Below, piece by piece: positions 45,438 to 55,954 of a DNA stretch of 64,000 nt. The stretch covers positions 7,878 to 71,877 of the forward strand of contig NZ_JBJKOP010000047.1 of assembly GCF_046707225.1 (NCBI RefSeq), written 5' to 3'. Under the pieces are notes generated by a model. That model made no database searches and was not told the origin of the DNA. It was given only the letters and a program-made list of their open reading frames with translations. A program made the position numbers and the translations under genes. This stretch comes from Caproicibacter sp046707225. GTDB lineage: Bacteria > Bacillota > Clostridia > Oscillospirales > Acutalibacteraceae. Each line of letters starts with the position of its first letter. Within the stretch, counting starts at the first letter, position 1.

Positions 45438-48400
45438 CCGAATAATGACATTTGGCTGCTTTTCGGCAGATCTTTCAGAACCCCCGCGGCCTCAAATGTT
45501 TCAATCACGGATTTGGAAACTTTGGATCGGGTCTGAAGATCGTCCACGGAAATATAGGGGCCTCTCTTTCCCGCTTCCGCCAGACTGTTTGCCGCCGCTT
45601 CGCCTACCCCGGAGAGCGACAGAAACGGTAGCCGGATTTTCCCGTCTTCGACCAGATATTTTTTGGCTTCCGATTTGAACAGGTCAACCGGAAGGACCTC
45701 AATTCCCCTTGCCAGCATTTCGTTGACAATCTGAAAGGTTGAGTAGGCCGACTCTTCTTTGGCAGACGCTTCTTTTCCCTTCATGGCGATCTCGTTCATT
45801 CTGCGCCGAACCGCTTCCCGTCCCTGCATTACAAGCGCGCCGTCAAAGTCCTCTCCGCGCACGGTAAAGTATGCGGCGTAATATTCCACCGGGCGGTGGA
45901 CTTTGTACCAGCCAAGGCGCAAAGTCGAAATCATATATGCCGCGGCATGGGCTTTCGGGAACATATATTTGATTTTCATGCAGGAGTCGATATACCATTG
46001 CGGAACATCATGATCCTTCATCGCCTGGATGTAATCTTCGGTCAGCAGCTTCGGCGCCTTGCCCTTTCGGGTGATTTCCATGATTTTAAACGCCATTTTC
46101 GGTTCCAGGCCTTTGTGCAGCAGATAAGTCATAATGCTGTCGCGCGTTCCGATGACCTCTGAAATGGTGCAGGTCCCGTTTTTAATCAATTCCTGCGCGT
46201 TGCCCAGCCACACGTCGGTACCGTGGGACAGCCCGGAAATCTGGAGCAGATCCGAAAAGGTTTTTGGGTTGGAATCCATCAGCATCTGCCGTACGAAGCT
46301 GGTGCCTACTTCCGGAAGTGAAAAGGTGCCGGTCTGAGAGTCGATATCCTCCGGCTTGACCCCAAGCGCTTCCGTGGAGGTAAACAGCGACATGACCTGC
46401 GGGTCGCTCATGGAAACGTCCATGACGGGAATTCCGGTGTAATCCTCCAGATAGCGGTAAATCGTCGGAACATCATGGCCCAGCTCGTCCAGCTTGCAAA
46501 TCGTGTCATGAATGGAGTGAAAATCGAAATGAGTCGTAATGTTGTCGGAATTCTGGTCGTTGGCCGGATGCTGAACCGGGCAGAAATCAAAAACTTCTTT
46601 TCCCTTCGGCACGACCACCATTCCTCCGGGATGCTGCCCTGTCGTTCGCTTGACCCCCGTGCAGCCGGTGGCCAGGCGGAGCTCTTCCGCCCTGTGGAGG
46701 ACAAGCCCCTTTTCTTCCTCATATTTCTTCACAAAGCCCAGCGCCGTCTTATCCGCAACCGTAGCGATTGTCCCGGCCTTGAACACGTGATCTTTGCCGA
46801 ACAGCGTTTCCGTGTAGCGGTGGGCGCTCGACTGATATTCGCCGGAAAAGTTCAGGTCGATATCGGGGGTCTTGTCCCCGTCGAAGCCAAGAAAGGTTTC
46901 AAACGGAATCGTATGCCCGTCCCGGTTGTATTCCGCACCGCAGACCGGGCATTTTTTCGGCGGAAGATCAAACCCGCTGCCGATGCTGCCGTCGGTTACA
47001 AATTCGCTGTGCTTGCAGTTTGGACAAACATAATGCGGTTCCAGCGGGTTTACCTCTGAAATGCCCGCCAGATTGGCAACGAAAGACGAACCGACCGACC
47101 CACGGGAACCGACCAGGTAACCGTGCGCCACGGAATCCGCGACCAGCTTCTGAGCAATCATGTAAAGAATCGAGAAACCGTGTTTCGTAATAGAACCCAG
47201 CTCGCGTTCCAGTCTTTTCTGAACCAGCTCCGGCAGAGGGTCGCCGTACAGTTCCTTCGCGCGCGTCCATGTGATGCTCGTAAGCTGTTCCTCCGCTCCT
47301 TCGATGAACGGCGGAAACGTCCCCTCGGGAATCGGCCGGATTTCCTCAACCATATTTGCAATTTTGTTGGTGTTCGTCACGACGACTTCATAGGCTTTTT
47401 CTTTTCCCAAATAGGCAAATTCCCGGAGCATTTCCTTCGTTGTCCGAAAATATAGCGGCGCCTGTTCGTCCGTATCTTTAAAGCCGAGGCCCTGCATCAG
47501 GATTTTCCTGTAATCCCCGTCCTTCGGGTCCATAAAGTGAACATCGCAGGTTGCGACAACCGGCAGATTCAGCTTTTCACCTAATTTTACGATGGTGCGG
47601 TTAAACCCTTTGATTTTTTCCTCATCGGGAACAAGCCCCTCCCGCACCATAAAACGATTGTTCCCGACCGGCTGAATTTCCAGGTAGTCGTAAAACGACG
47701 CAATTTCGCACAGAGTGGACCAAGGCTGCGCCCCGGTGATTGCCCGGTAAAGTTCTCCGGCTTCACAGGCGCTGCCGACCAAAAGACCTTCCCGGTATTT
47801 GATCAGTTCCGATTTCGGGATTCTCGGATTCCGGTAGAAGTACTCCAGATGAGACTTTGATATCAGTTTGTACAGGTTTTTCAGACCGATCTGGTTTTTC
47901 GCCAGCAGGATCATATGGTATGACTTCATCTTTTTAATATCGCCGCCGGCAAGGCAGCTATTGATATCCTGCACCGTTTTTGCGCTGGTATCCTCCTGTA
48001 AACGCTGAATCAGCCTTAAAAAGATCTGACCGAGTACCATGGCGTCGTCGCAGGCCCTGTGGTGGTTGAAGGGATCGAGTTTCAGATATTTTGCGACCGT
48101 GTCGAGCTTAGCGTTTTTAATTCCTTTTAGAAGCGAACGGCACATCGGAACGGTGTCTATGTATGTATTTGTGAATTCAAAGCCGTTTCGCCCGGCGGCT
48201 ACCCGGATGAAAGAGGTATCGAAATCGGCGTTATGGGCGATCAGCACCGCATCTTTTCCGCAAAATTGAAAGAACTGTTCCAACGCCTGACGTTCCGAAG
48301 GCGCATCCTTTACCATTTCGTCCGTGATTCCAGTCAGCTCGGTTATCTTCGCAGGTATTCCGCGTTCCGGGTAGACGAATGAGTCGAAGGAATCGGTTAT

Positions 48401-49777
48401 TTCGCCGTTTACAATGCGAACCGCGCCGATTTCCGTAATCCGGTCCGCGGATGGGCTCAGACCTGTCGTTTCAATATCAAACGAGATAAATTCGCCGGAA
48501 AGCTCCCTGACGGAATCGCCTTTGACAGCGGGAACCAGATCATTGACGAAATAGGCTTCGGAACCATAAAGGATTTTAATCGGTTGGCCTTTCTTTTTCA
48601 GTTCCTCCGCCGCGTTCATCGCGTCCGGATAGGCCTGCGCAACTCCATGGTCCGTGATTGCTACAGCAGTATGCCCCCATTTGGCCGCTCTGTGAATCAG
48701 GTCTGATGCGGAGTTGACTCCGTCCATGGCGGACATTGTGGTGTGCATGTGCAGTTCCACACGCTTGTCCTGAGCATCGTCTGTAACCTCTACCTGCTTT
48801 ACAGTCGCAATGCTTTTGGGACGCAAGACGATTTCATGGTCATATTTGTCGTATTCCACATCGCCGCGCACCAGAACAGACATTCCTTTTGCCAGTGTGT
48901 CCAGCATCTTGCACTGGGTTGCCATCTCTATAATCTTGAGCGTAATGGAACTGGTGTAATCCGTAATATTGACGGAATAAATCTTTCGCTGCCTGTCGCG
49001 CGTCGCCTTCTGGTCCACAGAAAATATTTCTCCCCATATGGTTGCACTGCCGATATCCGGAGTGATCTTTGAAATTGGGATCGGTTTGGCCCGCGGCAGA
49101 TGTCCGTAAATTTCTCTTGCGCTGTCAAGAATAACCGTGGGGTACAGCGTATCCCCTTCGCGGACGCTGATGGTTTTGGCGGTGGTTTTCTGCCTCAGGG
49201 AGGCTTCTTCCGATTCGATCTGTTCAGAAGTTTCCTGTCTGCGGCGAGCCTCTTCTTTCACAAGCTTTCTGTTAATAAACGCCGCCGCACCCTCCTCCGC
49301 AGCCAGAACGCCGCCGAATTCAACGACCAGACTGATTCCGAATTCCTCACGGATCAGTTCGGTAAGCATTCTATCCACATGGCGGGCCAAGAGCATGTCT
49401 CCGCCGCCATGTTTAAGCTCGATCAGCAGCTTTCCGTTTTCCAGCTTTGCCTCGGAATCCGTCAGAGTTCCGTTCAGGCTTGCTTCACGGCGCTTCAGCT
49501 CCATAATCAGGCTCGGAAAATATTCCGTTGAAAAAGAAGCCTGCGGAAATGTTGGTTTCACGCAGGCTTTTGAGAGACGAAGCGGCTTGCAGGAGACAAT
49601 GCTGCGTTCCACATGATCCAGGATGTTCCGTTCCACAAGGTCGGGAAAAAGGACATTTGCCGTAAGCATTCTAACGGCCGAATCGATCTGAATAGAAGCG
49701 ATCGTGCCTTCCCGAACCGGTTCCGGAAACCGGGATATATCTATGTATTCGTGAAAAAAATCTCCAAACTTCTTCAA
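45434..49777 (-). CDS. polC: DNA polymerase III alpha subunit, PolC type
   Basis: Main replicative polymerase of low-GC Gram-positives, 1,447 residues. Order: N-terminal domain, OB fold (about 230-330), PHP domain (ELHMHTTMSAMDG near 341) split by the DEDD 3'-5' exonuclease (SFDIETTGLS near 428), polymerase core with catalytic PDIDLNFSG, a zinc module (CPNC ... CPVC) unique to PolC, and HhH/C-terminal parts. It starts at TTG 49777 with AAAGGA about 10 bases upstream, overlapping the ispG stop. Last gene of the pyrH-to-polC block. Confidence 0.98.
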   Translation of the reverse strand: MKKFGDFFHEYIDISRFPEPVREGTIASIQIDSAVRMLTANVLFPDLVERNILDHVERSIVSCKPLRLSKACVKPTFPQASFSTEYFPSLIMELKRREASLNGTLTDSEAKLENGKLLIELKHGGGDMLLARHVDRMLTELIREEFGISLVVEFGGVLAAEEGAAAFINRKLVKEEARRRQETSEQIESEEASLRQKTTAKTISVREGDTLYPTVILDSAREIYGHLPRAKPIPISKITPDIGSATIWGEIFSVDQKATRDRQRKIYSVNITDYTSSITLKIIEMATQCKMLDTLAKGMSVLVRGDVEYDKYDHEIVLRPKSIATVKQVEVTDDAQDKRVELHMHTTMSAMDGVNSASDLIHRAAKWGHTAVAITDHGVAQAYPDAMNAAEELKKKGQPIKILYGSEAYFVNDLVPAVKGDSVRELSGEFISFDIETTGLSPSADRITEIGAVRIVNGEITDSFDSFVYPERGIPAKITELTGITDEMVKDAPSERQALEQFFQFCGKDAVLIAHNADFDTSFIRVAAGRNGFEFTNTYIDTVPMCRSLLKGIKNAKLDTVAKYLKLDPFNHHRACDDAMVLGQIFLRLIQRLQEDTSAKTVQDINSCLAGGDIKKMKSYHMILLAKNQIGLKNLYKLISKSHLEYFYRNPRIPKSELIKYREGLLVGSACEAGELYRAITGAQPWSTLCEIASFYDYLEIQPVGNNRFMVREGLVPDEEKIKGFNRTIVKLGEKLNLPVVATCDVHFMDPKDGDYRKILMQGLGFKDTDEQAPLYFRTTKEMLREFAYLGKEKAYEVVVTNTNKIANMVEEIRPIPEGTFPPFIEGAEEQLTSITWTRAKELYGDPLPELVQKRLERELGSITKHGFSILYMIAQKLVADSVAHGYLVGSRGSVGSSFVANLAGISEVNPLEPHYVCPNCKHSEFVTDGSIGSGFDLPPKKCPVCGAEYNRDGHTIPFETFLGFDGDKTPDIDLNFSGEYQSSAHRYTETLFGKDHVFKAGTIATVADKTALGFVKKYEEEKGLVLHRAEELRLATGCTGVKRTTGQHPGGMVVVPKGKEVFDFCPVQHPANDQNSDNITTHFDFHSIHDTICKLDELGHDVPTIYRYLEDYTGIPVMDVSMSDPQVMSLFTSTEALGVKPEDIDSQTGTFSLPEVGTSFVRQMLMDSNPKTFSDLLQISGLSHGTDVWLGNAQELIKNGTCTISEVIGTRDSIMTYLLHKGLEPKMAFKIMEITRKGKAPKLLTEDYIQAMKDHDVPQWYIDSCMKIKYMFPKAHAAAYMISTLRLGWYKVHRPVEYYAAYFTVRGEDFDGALVMQGREAVRRRMNEIAMKGKEASAKEESAYSTFQIVNEMLARGIEVLPVDLFKSEAKKYLVEDGKIRLPFLSLSGVGEAAANSLAEAGKRGPYISVDDLQTRSKVSKSVIETFEAAGVLKDLPKSSQMSLFG

Positions 49778-49791
49778 GCGACATTCATCCT

Positions 49792-50832
49792 TTACATTTG
49801 TTCGATTTCCCGTAAAAGAGTTTCGACCAGTTGATCCTCCGGAACTCTTTTGATAATTTTCCCTTTTTTAAAAAGCAACCCTACTCCGTCACCCCCGGCA
49901 ATTCCGATATCCGCCTCTCTGGCTTCCCCCGGTCCGTTGACGGCACAGCCCATCAGAGCAACCGTCAAATCCTTCGTGCAGCCGGCTAGGCACTTCTCGA
50001 CTTCATCTACAATGGAAATCAGATCGATCCGGGTCCTGCCGCAGGTAGGGCACGAAACAATCCGAATTCCTCCCCTTAAAGAAAGAGCTTTCAAAAGATC
50101 GATGCCGGCTTCTATTTCGCGCACTGGATCAGCGGTTAGAGACACTCGAATCGTATCGCCGATCCCCCTTTGCAGCAGAGAACCGATACCGATCGCAGAT
50201 TTAATCAGTCCCATTCGTTCGCTGCCCGCTTCCGTTACACCGAGATGAAGCGGGTAATCGCATTGTTCCGCTATCAGTTCATTCGCCTGAATCATATGAT
50301 TGACATCGGACGATTTAATCGATATGACAATATCATCAAATTGAAATTTTTCCAACAGGGAAGCATGGCGCAAAGCGCTTTCCGCAAGCGCCTGCGGGGT
50401 CGGTCCGCCATACTTTTCCAGCAATTCCTTTTCAAGAGAGCCGGAATTCACGCCGATTCTAATCGGTATTTGTCTGTCGGCGCAGGCGGCCGCCACTTCC
50501 CTGACGCGTTCGTCGGAACCGATATTGCCGGGGTTGATTCTGATTGCGTCGGCTCCCGCCTCCGCACTGGCAAGTGCAAGACGGTAATCGAAATGAATAT
50601 CCGCGACCAGCGGAATATTTACCGACTGCTTGATTGCAGGGATCAGAGCAGCCGATTCGGCATTCGGCACTGCGACGCGCAGAATCTCACATCCCGCTTT
50701 TTCCAGAGCCTTGGCCTGGGAGACATTTCCGTTCAGATCGACAGCGGGACGGCTCAGCATCGACTGCACCGTAATCTTTGCTCCGCCTCCCACCGCGACA
50801 GACCCGACATGGACTGTTTTTGAAATTCTCAT
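49792..50832 (-). CDS. ispG: (E)-4-hydroxy-3-methylbut-2-enyl-diphosphate synthase
   Basis: GcpE, the [4Fe-4S] reductase that forms HMBPP from MEcPP in the MEP pathway. 346 residues: a TIM barrel followed by the cluster domain with ligands in CPTCGRT and in MGCAVNGPGE, the latter ending in the conserved Glu. Overlaps rseP by 4 bp (ATGA). Confidence 0.97.
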   Translation of the reverse strand: MRISKTVHVGSVAVGGGAKITVQSMLSRPAVDLNGNVSQAKALEKAGCEILRVAVPNAESAALIPAIKQSVNIPLVADIHFDYRLALASAEAGADAIRINPGNIGSDERVREVAAACADRQIPIRIGVNSGSLEKELLEKYGGPTPQALAESALRHASLLEKFQFDDIVISIKSSDVNHMIQANELIAEQCDYPLHLGVTEAGSERMGLIKSAIGIGSLLQRGIGDTIRVSLTADPVREIEAGIDLLKALSLRGGIRIVSCPTCGRTRIDLISIVDEVEKCLAGCTKDLTVALMGCAVNGPGEAREADIGIAGGDGVGLLFKKGKIIKRVPEDQLVETLLREIEQM

Positions 50833-51911
50833 GCTCCGCCCAATCCTTTTCCTGTAATTAAACGAAGAATGTCGCTATAGGTCACGATTACCATAAAACC
50901 CATCAGCAGGCAAAATCCCGCCGTTTCAACAATTCCGACGTATTTCTGCTGCAGAGGCTTGCGGCGGACGGCCTCCACGAAAAGAAACAGAACTTTTCCC
51001 CCGTCAAGCGCGGGAAAAGGCATCAGATTGACTACTCCAAGGTTGACGGTCAGAACCATAATCATATACAGAATATTGTTGAGTCCCGCAATAAAACTCT
51101 GTGCAAGCCCGGCGGAAGCAGCCTGGTTGATCGCGCTGACCGCTCCGACAGGCCCCGCAACATCATTAAACCCAAATTTTCCGGTTGCGAATCCCACGAG
51201 GCTGTACCAAACCATGCGGACCGTGGAAACCGTATCCTGAAAAGATTTTGTAATCAGCGTGCCGAAATTCTTATCGATCGGCAGCACATAAAAGTCTAAA
51301 GTAAGAATGCTCTTGCCGTTCACTTTCCGGCTGTTGAATTTGACATTGTCGAATGTGAGTGCTTTCCCGTTCCGCAGCACTTCAATATCAACGGAATTAG
51401 GATTTGCCGTCGCAAGGGCGAAGCTCAGGTCACGGTCCCCATAAATCCGGTAATGGTCGACGGAGATAAATTCATCCCCTCTCTTCAATCCGGCCTGCTG
51501 CAGCGCCGAATTCTGATCAAACTGCGAAACGGTGGTGGAAGAAAACGCGCTTTCCTGCCCCAAGATCGTCATCATTAAAACGAGCCCGAGCAAAATGTTC
51601 ATGACGGCTCCCATGACAACGACCAGGAATCGCTTCCAAACAGGCTTTTGGCCAAAGGACCCGGTATCGGCGCTTTCTTCGTCCTCACCCTCCATGGCAC
51701 AGAAGCCGCCGATCGGCAGCAGGCGAAGGGAATAACGAGTTTCTTTTCCCTGTTTATGAAAAAGGGTAGGCCCCATTCCAATCGCAAATTCATTGACTCG
51801 AATCCCGCATAACTTAGCGGTAAAAAAATGGCCGAATTCATGGATAAAAATCATAAATCCGAATAGCAGAACAGCAATGATAATCAAAATTGCTTTTATG
51901 ATGATAATCAC
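50829..51911 (-). CDS. rseP: Site-2 zinc metalloprotease RseP/RasP
   Basis: Intramembrane M50 protease that cleaves anti-sigma factors and leftover signal peptides. 360 residues. HEFGH is at residues 24-28 in the first membrane helix; a PDZ domain lies about 120-210; the third ligand is in NLMPFPALDGG near the C-terminal helices. It lies 3 bp after dxr, as in most Firmicutes. Confidence 0.96.
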   Translation of the reverse strand: MIIIIKAILIIIAVLLFGFMIFIHEFGHFFTAKLCGIRVNEFAIGMGPTLFHKQGKETRYSLRLLPIGGFCAMEGEDEESADTGSFGQKPVWKRFLVVVMGAVMNILLGLVLMMTILGQESAFSSTTVSQFDQNSALQQAGLKRGDEFISVDHYRIYGDRDLSFALATANPNSVDIEVLRNGKALTFDNVKFNSRKVNGKSILTLDFYVLPIDKNFGTLITKSFQDTVSTVRMVWYSLVGFATGKFGFNDVAGPVGAVSAINQAASAGLAQSFIAGLNNILYMIMVLTVNLGVVNLMPFPALDGGKVLFLFVEAVRRKPLQQKYVGIVETAGFCLLMGFMVIVTYSDILRLITGKGLGGA

Positions 51912-51914
51912 CTC

Positions 51915-53069
51915 TCAGGTAGTAACTTTGCTCAAAACGAAACTGCGAGCACGCGCATCGGCCCGCAGAACATCTTCGACACTCCGCACCTCATCCACGT
52001 CAGGCTGATGCTCCATCGCTTCCCAAACCAACTCTCCAATTTCCAAAAAGGAAATCTTGTGGTCCAAAAACAGCTTCACTGCCACTTCGTTTGCTCCGTT
52101 CGCCGCTGCAGGCGCAAGGCCACCGCGCCTTAGCGCGCGTCTGCACGCCGCAAGACAGCGAAACGTCTTTTCGTCCGCATTTGAAAATGTCAGAGTACCG
52201 TATTTTGCCAAATCAAGAATATCCGTATCGGAGGAAAGACGTTCCGGATAGGTGAGGGCATACTGAATCGGAAGATGCATATCGGGGACACCGAGCTGCG
52301 CGATTACGGACCGGTCTTCAAATTCCACCATGGAATGAATGACGCTTTCCCTTTGCACCAGTACGTCGATTCTATCATCCGGGAGTCCGAAAAGCCAGGA
52401 GGCTTCAATAATTTCCAGGCCCTTGTTCATCATGGTCGAGGAATCAATCGTAACCTTCGGCCCCATATGCCAGTTCGGATGTTTTAACGCCTGTTCCGGA
52501 GTTACGCTTTTCAAATCTTGCAATGTTTTTCCGAAAAAAGGTCCGCCGGAAGCTGTCAGAAGGATCCTGCGAATTGCTTTTTTCCCGGGACTGCCCTGCA
52601 GACATTGGAATACCGCGGAATGTTCGCTGTCAACGGGAAGAATCCGAACATGTCGCTCTTCCGCTTCCCGCATGACCAGCGCGCCGCCGGCTACCAGTGT
52701 TTCCTTGTTGGAAAGCGCTACATCCTTTCCGGCGCGAATCGCCGCAAGAGTCGGGCGAAGTCCGACCATTCCGACGACGGAATTGCAAACAAGGCCTGCC
52801 GTTGGCAGGCAGGCCGCTTCGCATAAGCCGTCCATTCCCTGCACTACCCTGACAGGCAGGTCGCTGACCGCCGTTTTTAGTTTTAAAGCAGCGGCCGGAT
52901 CAAAGACCGCTGCAACCTGGGGGCGAAATTCCCGGATCTGTTCTTCCAGCAGGCCGACGTTTTTTGCTGCCGCCAGCGCACAGATTTTCAGACCCAGTCT
53001 TCTCGCGACATCCAAAGTTTGGGTGCCGATGGACCCCGTGGATCCCAAAACGGATAAACATTGTTTCAT
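51915..53069 (-). CDS. dxr: 1-deoxy-D-xylulose-5-phosphate reductoisomerase
   Basis: Second MEP step, DXP to MEP with NADPH; the target of fosmidomycin. 384 residues. NADPH loop GSTGSIG at 9-15, metal ligands in PVDSEHSAVFQCL (Asp and Glu), and the flexible loop GPFFGKTLQDL. 43 bp after cdsA. Its substrate comes from Dxs, encoded about 33 kb away in this window. Confidence 0.97.
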   Translation of the reverse strand: MKQCLSVLGSTGSIGTQTLDVARRLGLKICALAAAKNVGLLEEQIREFRPQVAAVFDPAAALKLKTAVSDLPVRVVQGMDGLCEAACLPTAGLVCNSVVGMVGLRPTLAAIRAGKDVALSNKETLVAGGALVMREAEERHVRILPVDSEHSAVFQCLQGSPGKKAIRRILLTASGGPFFGKTLQDLKSVTPEQALKHPNWHMGPKVTIDSSTMMNKGLEIIEASWLFGLPDDRIDVLVQRESVIHSMVEFEDRSVIAQLGVPDMHLPIQYALTYPERLSSDTDILDLAKYGTLTFSNADEKTFRCLAACRRALRRGGLAPAAANGANEVAVKLFLDHKISFLEIGELVWEAMEHQPDVDEVRSVEDVLRADARARSFVLSKVTT

Positions 53070-53112
53070 TATTATTCACCAATTGTTTTGATTATTGCAA
53101 TCTATGAGAAAT

Positions 53113-53937
53113 TTAGCTTAAAACGATGGGAAGCAGCTGAACCAGGATATAAACAAACGGAGCTTCGAAGATCACGCTGTCGAAACGATCGAGAATTCCG
53201 CCGTGCCCCGGGATAATTTCACTGAAATCTTTAATATGGCAGCTGCGCTTGATCAGTGAAAAGCTCAGGTCGCCAAGAATCGAGATGCCTGTTCCGAAAA
53301 CTCCGATCAGAACAAGAGGCAGGTATGACACATTCACGCTGTAAGCATAATAGATCGCGTGAAATAAATAACCGAAAACCAGCATGGCGGCAACATTCAG
53401 AAGAAGCCCGCCGATGGCTCCCTCTATGGTTTTATGCGGACTGATATTTGGGCAGAGCTTATGTTTTCCGAAAAAGGTCCCCGCGAAAAAAGCGCCGACG
53501 TCCGCCGTCCACGCGGAAAAGATTCCTATAATCACATAAAACATCCCATGGCTGCCGCCGATTTCTCTTAAGCTGATAATTGTTCCCAACGCGGACGGAA
53601 TCAGCAAAGACATACTGTAAATTACGCCGACTTCGCGAAAAGTAATCTCCGTATGATATAAAATCAAAGCGGAAAAAATGATTACGGTGTAGAGAAAATA
53701 AGCGGCGTCATGCCAAAAGGGAGTTGAAAGGAATGGAAACACCGCAGAAAAAAGCAGACTGGGAATCAGAAGGATCAGATTTTTGGCAAGACCCAGCGCG
53801 GTGATAATTTCATTCACCGCAAGAACGGAGATCAGGCCGATCGCAAAATTCAAAGCAAGCGGAAGCGTGCTGTTGCAGATAACGATCGCGGCTAGAAAGA
53901 CAATCAGGGTCAGTGCCGATGTAACTCTTGTTCTCAA
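53113..53937 (-). CDS. cdsA: Phosphatidate cytidylyltransferase
   Basis: Integral membrane enzyme making CDP-diacylglycerol from phosphatidate and CTP. 274 residues, about eight membrane helices. The CdsA signature is near the C-terminus: SLIKRSCHIKDF followed by IPGHGGILDRFDS. Adjacent to uppS with no gap. Confidence 0.97.
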   Translation of the reverse strand: MRTRVTSALTLIVFLAAIVICNSTLPLALNFAIGLISVLAVNEIITALGLAKNLILLIPSLLFSAVFPFLSTPFWHDAAYFLYTVIIFSALILYHTEITFREVGVIYSMSLLIPSALGTIISLREIGGSHGMFYVIIGIFSAWTADVGAFFAGTFFGKHKLCPNISPHKTIEGAIGGLLLNVAAMLVFGYLFHAIYYAYSVNVSYLPLVLIGVFGTGISILGDLSFSLIKRSCHIKDFSEIIPGHGGILDRFDSVIFEAPFVYILVQLLPIVLS

Positions 53938-54645
53938 TCAAATCCCTCCGAAGCGCCTGTTGCGGGCGGCATAGAGATCCAGTGCTCGATCCAGATCTTT
54001 CGGCTTGAAATCCGGCCAAAGAGTATCCATAAAAATATATTCGGTATATGCGGACTGCCACAAAAGAAAATTGGAAATTCTCTGTTCTCCGCTAGGGCGA
54101 ATGATCAAATCAGGGTCAGGCTGTCCGGCAGTATACAGCCTGCGGGCAAAGTCCTCTTCCCCAATTTCGTCCGGCGGCAAACTGCCATTCTGAACATCCC
54201 GAACCAACGCCTTTGCCGCCTGAAGGATCTCTGCACGACCGCCGTAATTTAAAGCAATATTCAAAACCATTCCGGTCTTGTTTTTGGATACACGGACTGT
54301 CTCGTCGATTAACTCCCTCAGCCTGGGATCAAAGGCTGTTTCATCGCCAAGAAAGCGAACCTGAATATTTTCATCAAGGAAATTCGTTAAGGCATCGCTG
54401 AGATACTGCTTGAAAAGCTTTATCAGCGTCAAAACCTCATTCTGCGGGCGCTTCCAGTTTTCGGTTGAAAACGCGTAAATCGTCAGATAACGGATTCCTA
54501 TTTGATTGCAATAGCGGACGATGGTCTTAAAAACCGCCGCTCCGGCCGCATGGCCTGCAGAGCGGGGAAGACCCCGCTCTTTCGCCCAGCGGCCGTTGCC
54601 GTCCATAATAATTCCCACATGTACGGGCAATATTTTTGCCGTCAT
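53938..54645 (-). CDS. uppS: Undecaprenyl diphosphate synthase
   Basis: Cis-prenyltransferase that builds the C55 lipid carrier for peptidoglycan. 235 residues. Catalytic Asp in IIMDGNGRWA near 12-21, substrate motifs AFSTENWKRP near 68-77 and IRPSGEQRISNFLLWQ near 190-205. It uses the IPP made by the MEP enzymes in this window. Confidence 0.97.
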   Translation of the reverse strand: MTAKILPVHVGIIMDGNGRWAKERGLPRSAGHAAGAAVFKTIVRYCNQIGIRYLTIYAFSTENWKRPQNEVLTLIKLFKQYLSDALTNFLDENIQVRFLGDETAFDPRLRELIDETVRVSKNKTGMVLNIALNYGGRAEILQAAKALVRDVQNGSLPPDEIGEEDFARRLYTAGQPDPDLIIRPSGEQRISNFLLWQSAYTEYIFMDTLWPDFKPKDLDRALDLYAARNRRFGGI

Positions 54646-54650
54646 GAATT

Positions 54651-55205
54651 TTATATCTCCAAAATTTCCTGTTTCTTATTTTCGAAGACCTTATCCGTCT
54701 CCTTACAATACCTGTCTGTCAGTTCCTGCGTGTGCTTTTCAGCCGTTTTTAAATCGTCTTCCGTCAGCTCAGAGTTTTTCTTCTTCACTTTCAGCTTATC
54801 CATCGCGTCACGACGGATCGAGCGAATCGCGACCTTGCATTCCTCCGCCATTTTACCGATTTCTTTCACGAGGTCGCGGCGTCTTTCTTCAGAAAGCTGT
54901 GGAAACGTAAGTCGGATGATTTTGCCGTCGCTCTGCGGATTAATCCCCAGTTCGGAAGTTTCTATCGCGCGTTCAATCGATTTGCACACGGTTGCATCCC
55001 ACGGCTGAATGGTAAGGACACGCGCTTCACTGACGGAAATAGCGGCAAGCTGATTGATCGCGGTCGGCGCGCCATAGTAATCCACCCGAATTTTGTCCAG
55101 GACAGCAGGATTGGCCCTGCCTGCGCGAATCGCGGCATAATCGCCCGAAAGAACGGAAATGCTTTTTTTCATACGGCTCTCGGCATCAGATAATATTTCT
55201 TTCAT
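54651..55205 (-). CDS. frr: Ribosome recycling factor
   Basis: Splits post-termination ribosomes with EF-G. 184 residues, the standard length. Three-helix bundle plus domain II; conserved stretches are IRAGRANPAVLDKI near 26-39 and the YYGAPTAINQLA linker, with VRSIRRDAMD-type helix 3. 2 bp after pyrH. Confidence 0.97.
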   Translation of the reverse strand: MKEILSDAESRMKKSISVLSGDYAAIRAGRANPAVLDKIRVDYYGAPTAINQLAAISVSEARVLTIQPWDATVCKSIERAIETSELGINPQSDGKIIRLTFPQLSEERRRDLVKEIGKMAEECKVAIRSIRRDAMDKLKVKKKNSELTEDDLKTAEKHTQELTDRYCKETDKVFENKKQEILEI

Positions 55206-55207
55206 GA

Positions 55208-55927
55208 CTAATCCTCCTTTACAACTGTTACAATTGTTCCAATCGGCTCGCCGCAGACCGCTTTTACAATGTTCTCCGGCCGGTCGATGCTGAACACCAG
55301 AATTGGAATATGGTTATCCATGCAAAGGGAAGCGGCGGTACTGTCCATTACCTGCAGGCCACGGTTCAGCACATCAAGGAAAGACAGAGAATCAAATTTT
55401 ACCGCATTCGGGTTTGTCTTTGGATCGCTGTCATAAACGCCGTCAACCATGGTTGCTTTCAGTACGATATCCGCGTCGATTTCGGCGGCACGCAGGGCTG
55501 CGGCCGTGTCTGTGGAGAAGAACGGGTTGCCTGTACCGCAGCCGAAAACCACCACTCTCCCCTTTTCCATATGACGAACAGCCCGATTGCGGATATATGG
55601 TTCAGCGATCTGTCTCATTTCAATCGCAGTCTGAACACGGACCTGAACGCCAAGCTGCTCCAGTGCATCCGCCACGCCAAGCGCGTTGATTGTGGTGGCA
55701 AGCATTCCCATATGATCGGCCCGCGTACGGTCCATTTTGCCGCTGCTGCGCCCGCGCCAGAAATTTCCGCCGCCCACAACTATGCCGATCTGTATTCCCA
55801 TATCAGCGCATTGTTTTATTGGCCTGCAAATTTCCAGAACCTTGTCGAAATCAATCCCGTGGGATTTCGAACCAGCCAGACTTTCGCCGCTTAATTTTAA
55901 TAAGATTCGTTTATATTTTGGCTGCAA
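55208..55927 (-). CDS. pyrH: UMP kinase
   Basis: Bacterial-type UMP kinase of the amino-acid-kinase fold, UMP to UDP, allosterically controlled by UTP/GTP in relatives. 239 residues, with LLKLSGES near 9-16, GIVVGGGNFWRG near 52-63 and the DHMGMLATTINAL helix. I place the start at TTG 55927 (protein MQPKYKRI), 8 bases after AGGAG; GTG 55936 and TTG 55933 sit on or next to that site. First gene of the pyrH-frr-uppS-cdsA-dxr-rseP-ispG-polC transcript. Confidence 0.95.
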   Translation of the reverse strand: MQPKYKRILLKLSGESLAGSKSHGIDFDKVLEICRPIKQCADMGIQIGIVVGGGNFWRGRSSGKMDRTRADHMGMLATTINALGVADALEQLGVQVRVQTAIEMRQIAEPYIRNRAVRHMEKGRVVVFGCGTGNPFFSTDTAAALRAAEIDADIVLKATMVDGVYDSDPKTNPNAVKFDSLSFLDVLNRGLQVMDSTAASLCMDNHIPILVFSIDRPENIVKAVCGEPIGTIVTVVKED

Positions 55928-55954
55928 TTCCAACACTCCTATTCAGTTTCTCTT